NCBI GenBank assembly: GCA_946626395.1
Contig: CAMOUF010000202.1
Coordinates: 1-8,223 of the forward strand
Direction: 5' to 3'
DNA: 8,223 bases
From: an uncultured Clostridia bacterium
Lineage (GTDB): Bacteria > Bacillota > Clostridia > Christensenellales > Aristaeellaceae
Shown here: one piece after another, positions 6,886-8,223 of the stretch
Layout of the letters: every line of letters starts with the position of its first letter
Numbering within the stretch: the first letter of the stretch is position 1
Made by a program: the position numbers and the translations under genes
Notes under the pieces: generated by a model
Seen by the model: only the letters and a program-made list of their open reading frames with translations
Told to the model about the DNA's origin: nothing
Database searches by the model: none

Positions 6886-6926
6886 TAACTATTAACTCCT
6901 CACTCCTCACTCCTAACTCCTCACTC
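6883..6926 (-). repeat. Right inverted-repeat arm, tandem heptads
   Basis: On the minus strand from 6924 downward the heptads are GTGAGGA, GTTAGGA, GTGAGGA, GTGAGGA, GTTAATA and GTTATCA. The last one contains the complement of the IVP stop codon at 6883-6885. Compared with the left arm there is one additional GTGAGGA unit, as expected from slippage in a tandem repeat. A run of five T (6927-6931) follows the arm. Confidence 0.85.
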
Positions 6927-6941
6927 TTTTTCAAGTTCCTA

Positions 6942-6957
6942 AGCGGCGGATGCCGCT
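6942..6957 (+). other. Short hairpin in the leader of the solute-binding-protein gene
   Basis: AGCGGC (6942-6947) pairs with GCCGCT (6952-6957) around a GGAT loop, ending 13 bases before the ribosome site. No T-run follows, so it is not a standard terminator. It could protect the 5' end of a processed transcript; that is inference. Confidence 0.45.
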
Positions 6958-6970
6958 GGAAATATTTTAA

Positions 6971-6976
6971 AGGAGG
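6971..6976 (+). promoter_or_regulatory. Ribosome binding site of the solute-binding-protein gene
   Basis: AGGAGG, within TTAAAGGAGG, lies nine bases before ATG 6986, in a short AT-rich stretch. It is a strong site, as expected for an abundant binding protein. I see no convincing -35/-10 pair in front of it. Confidence 0.7.
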
Positions 6977-6985
6977 TTTTCTCGT

Positions 6986-8223
6986 ATGAAGAAAATCGTG
7001 GCTCTCATGTTGGCTCTGGTCATGATGCTGTGCATGTGCGGCAGCGCCCTGGCGGCCGACAAGGTCTCCTACTTCGTCCGCGGCGGCACAGCGCAGTATG
7101 AGCCCTACATCTATCCCGGCCTGGTGGGCCTGCTGAAGATCCAGCAGATGGCCGACGTGGAAATCGACTGGACCGTGGTTTGCGGCAACGGCGAAGAAAT
7201 CAACACCCAGTATCTTGCCATGCTGTCCAGCGGCAAGTATCCGGACGTGATCCAGTGGCAGCATAACAACGATTACGCCGGCGGCGTGAGCCAGCTGTAC
7301 AAGGATGGCATCATCATCGAGCTCAACGATGTCATCGACAAGTACATGCCCAACTACAAGGCCCTGCTGGAAGCCAATCCCGACGTGGCCAAGACCCTGA
7401 AGGACGATGAAGGCCGCTATCTGTACTTCACCGTCATCAACCCCCTGAGCACCCCCGATGAAAAAGTGGCCGCTACCTGGTGGGGCCTCCAGGGCCGCAA
7501 GGACTGGATGGAGAACGTGGGGATCGAAGAGCTGCCCACCACCATCGACGGCTGGTACGAAATGCTGGTTGCCTTCCGGGATCTGGACCCCAACGGCAAC
7601 GGCCAGCAGGATGAAATCCCCTTCGACGCCGGCCAGAACGGCCTGGTGTATTTCATGCCCGCCTATGATATTCTCCCCGGCGCTTACATCAACCCCGAAA
7701 CCGGCAAGGTGGGCTTCGGCGAATACAGCCAGGGCTACAAGGAATATCTGGAAACCATGAACAAGTGGTACTCCGAAGGCCTGATCAAGGATATCTGGCT
7801 GGAGGACGGCTCCATCGCCAGCGCCACTGAAAAGGACGCCGATATCTACGCCGACCTGGCTGGCTCCTGGATGGGCCTGAGCAACTATTGGGAGCAGCGC
7901 CTGCCCCAGGTTCTGGAAAAGAACCCCAACGCTGATTTCGTGGCCTTCCCCTGGATTCAGGACGCCCAGGGCAACGTCTATGGCACCGACTACAACATCG
8001 GCTATGGCGACCGCTACTCTACCGTCATCTCCGTGGACTGCCAGAACGTGGAAGCTGCCGCCCGCCTGATTGACGCCATGTACACCGAAGAAGGCACCAA
8101 CTGCACCACCTGGGGCATCGTGGACGGCGATCCCATCCTCACCAGCCTGGAAGCCACCGCCTGGACCCAGGGCAACGGCACCTACACCGTGGATGAAAAC
8201 GGCGTGAAGCACGAAACCGAATG
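6986..8223 (+). CDS. Extracellular solute-binding protein of a CUT1 sugar ABC importer, LplA-like (3' end cut by window)
   Basis: The frame is open from ATG 6986 to the window edge, giving 412 codons; family members are commonly 500-560 residues. Residues 1-23 form a signal peptide (MKKIVALMLALVMMLCMCGS, then ALA). Mature features include LSSGKYPDVIQW (80-91), the recurring motif for substrate-domain entry in this family, WWGLQGRKDWMENVGIEELP (165-184), and the acidic loop DLDPNGNGQQDEIPF (199-213), an EF-hand-like calcium site usual in LplA-type proteins. WGIVDGDPI (376-384) matches the position where relatives have a G-x-E-G-type segment. The protein would deliver its ligand to the permeases encoded just upstream. 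No standard lipobox is present: cysteines at 16 and 18 are preceded by L and M, so type I cleavage near A23 is more likely, leaving the anchoring uncertain. The leader carries a strong ribosome site. Ligand identity is unknown. Confidence 0.92.
   Translation, partial: MKKIVALMLALVMMLCMCGSALAADKVSYFVRGGTAQYEPYIYPGLVGLLKIQQMADVEIDWTVVCGNGEEINTQYLAMLSSGKYPDVIQWQHNNDYAGGVSQLYKDGIIIELNDVIDKYMPNYKALLEANPDVAKTLKDDEGRYLYFTVINPLSTPDEKVAATWWGLQGRKDWMENVGIEELPTTIDGWYEMLVAFRDLDPNGNGQQDEIPFDAGQNGLVYFMPAYDILPGAYINPETGKVGFGEYSQGYKEYLETMNKWYSEGLIKDIWLEDGSIASATEKDADIYADLAGSWMGLSNYWEQRLPQVLEKNPNADFVAFPWIQDAQGNVYGTDYNIGYGDRYSTVISVDCQNVEAAARLIDAMYTEEGTNCTTWGIVDGDPILTSLEATAWTQGNGTYTVDENGVKHETE

Larger units (their letters stand above)
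6428..6926. mobile_element. Putative intervening-sequence-like cassette: S23/IVP gene between inverted heptad repeats
   Basis: Two arms made of the heptad GTKAGGA face each other around a four-helix-bundle (S23/IVP) gene remnant. The arms share 24 perfectly matching bases (6433-6456 against the complement of 6903-6926), followed by a nine-base stretch with one mismatch (6457-6465 against 6887-6895). The right arm has one extra heptad. Internal base composition is lower in GC than the flanks: by hand count 23 of 60 at 6541-6600 and 26 of 60 at 6721-6780, against 36 of 60 at 6121-6180. IVP genes are known from intervening sequences in 23S rRNA genes, where the inverted ends pair and are cut out of the RNA. 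This copy is intergenic. I see no clear target-site duplication and no transposase, so how it moved is unknown, and mobility itself is inference. Confidence 0.5.

Noticed and set aside
6428..6926. CRISPR array or telomere-like repeat
   Set aside because: The heptads are contiguous without spacers, and the similarity of GTTAGGA to telomere repeats is a short-word coincidence in an internal position.
6883..6931. Intrinsic terminator formed by the right arm and following T-run
   Set aside because: The right arm alone has no internal self-complementary stem; pairing needs the left arm more than 400 bases away, so a conventional terminator is not supported.
6880..6970. Promoter for the solute-binding-protein gene (TTGATA at 6882, TATTTT at 6963)
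   Set aside because: Neither box has a partner at 16-18 base spacing, so I could not support a sigma-70-type promoter.
6878..8212. Minus-strand 444-codon open frame opposite the binding protein
   Set aside because: The + strand frame here encodes a clear solute-binding protein with signal peptide and family motifs; the antisense frame has no family features and starts at the window edge.

Overview
The window looks like part of a sugar-uptake locus from a fairly GC-rich member of the Firmicutes (Clostridia-like). I infer this from Gram-positive-style CUT1 ABC permeases of the LplB/LplC type, very strong GGAGG ribosome sites before nearly every gene, a YIP1 family membrane protein beside a DUF5696-type secreted protein, and TGA used as a normal stop. 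No 16S or other taxonomic marker is present, so the placement is tentative. All convincing genes are on the + strand.

Layout: 1-296 is the tail of a MalG-like permease from a transporter set that lies mostly upstream. It is followed with short gaps or overlap by an exported NHL-repeat/TPR protein with a C-terminal membrane anchor (309-1760), a five-helix YIP1 family protein (1757-2389) and a large secreted DUF5696-like protein with a possible glycoside-hydrolase-type barrel (2406-4535). Next come a second pair of CUT1 permeases (4564-5463 and 5482-6423). After a 562-base gap comes the start of an extracellular solute-binding protein (6986 to the window end). No ATP-binding subunit is visible, so a shared ATPase encoded elsewhere is likely. 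Gaps up to 6423 are 28 bases or less and I see no terminator there, so this stretch reads as one operon.

The 562-base gap holds the least ordinary structure. A four-helix-bundle S23/IVP-type gene, more AT-rich than its surroundings, lies between inverted arms built from a tandem heptad GTKAGGA (24 bases match perfectly between the arms). The gene appears broken near its 5' end by an in-frame TGA. It resembles the intervening-sequence cassettes known from some 23S rRNA genes, but here it sits between transporter genes.

How the parts may work together (inference): the solute-binding protein and permeases import a glycan fragment or related solute. The DUF5696-like protein acts outside the membrane on that substrate or a polymer of it. 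The NHL/TPR and YIP1 proteins form a membrane-associated partner pair of unknown role. The IVP cassette is probably an insertion that separates the permease genes from the binding-protein gene.
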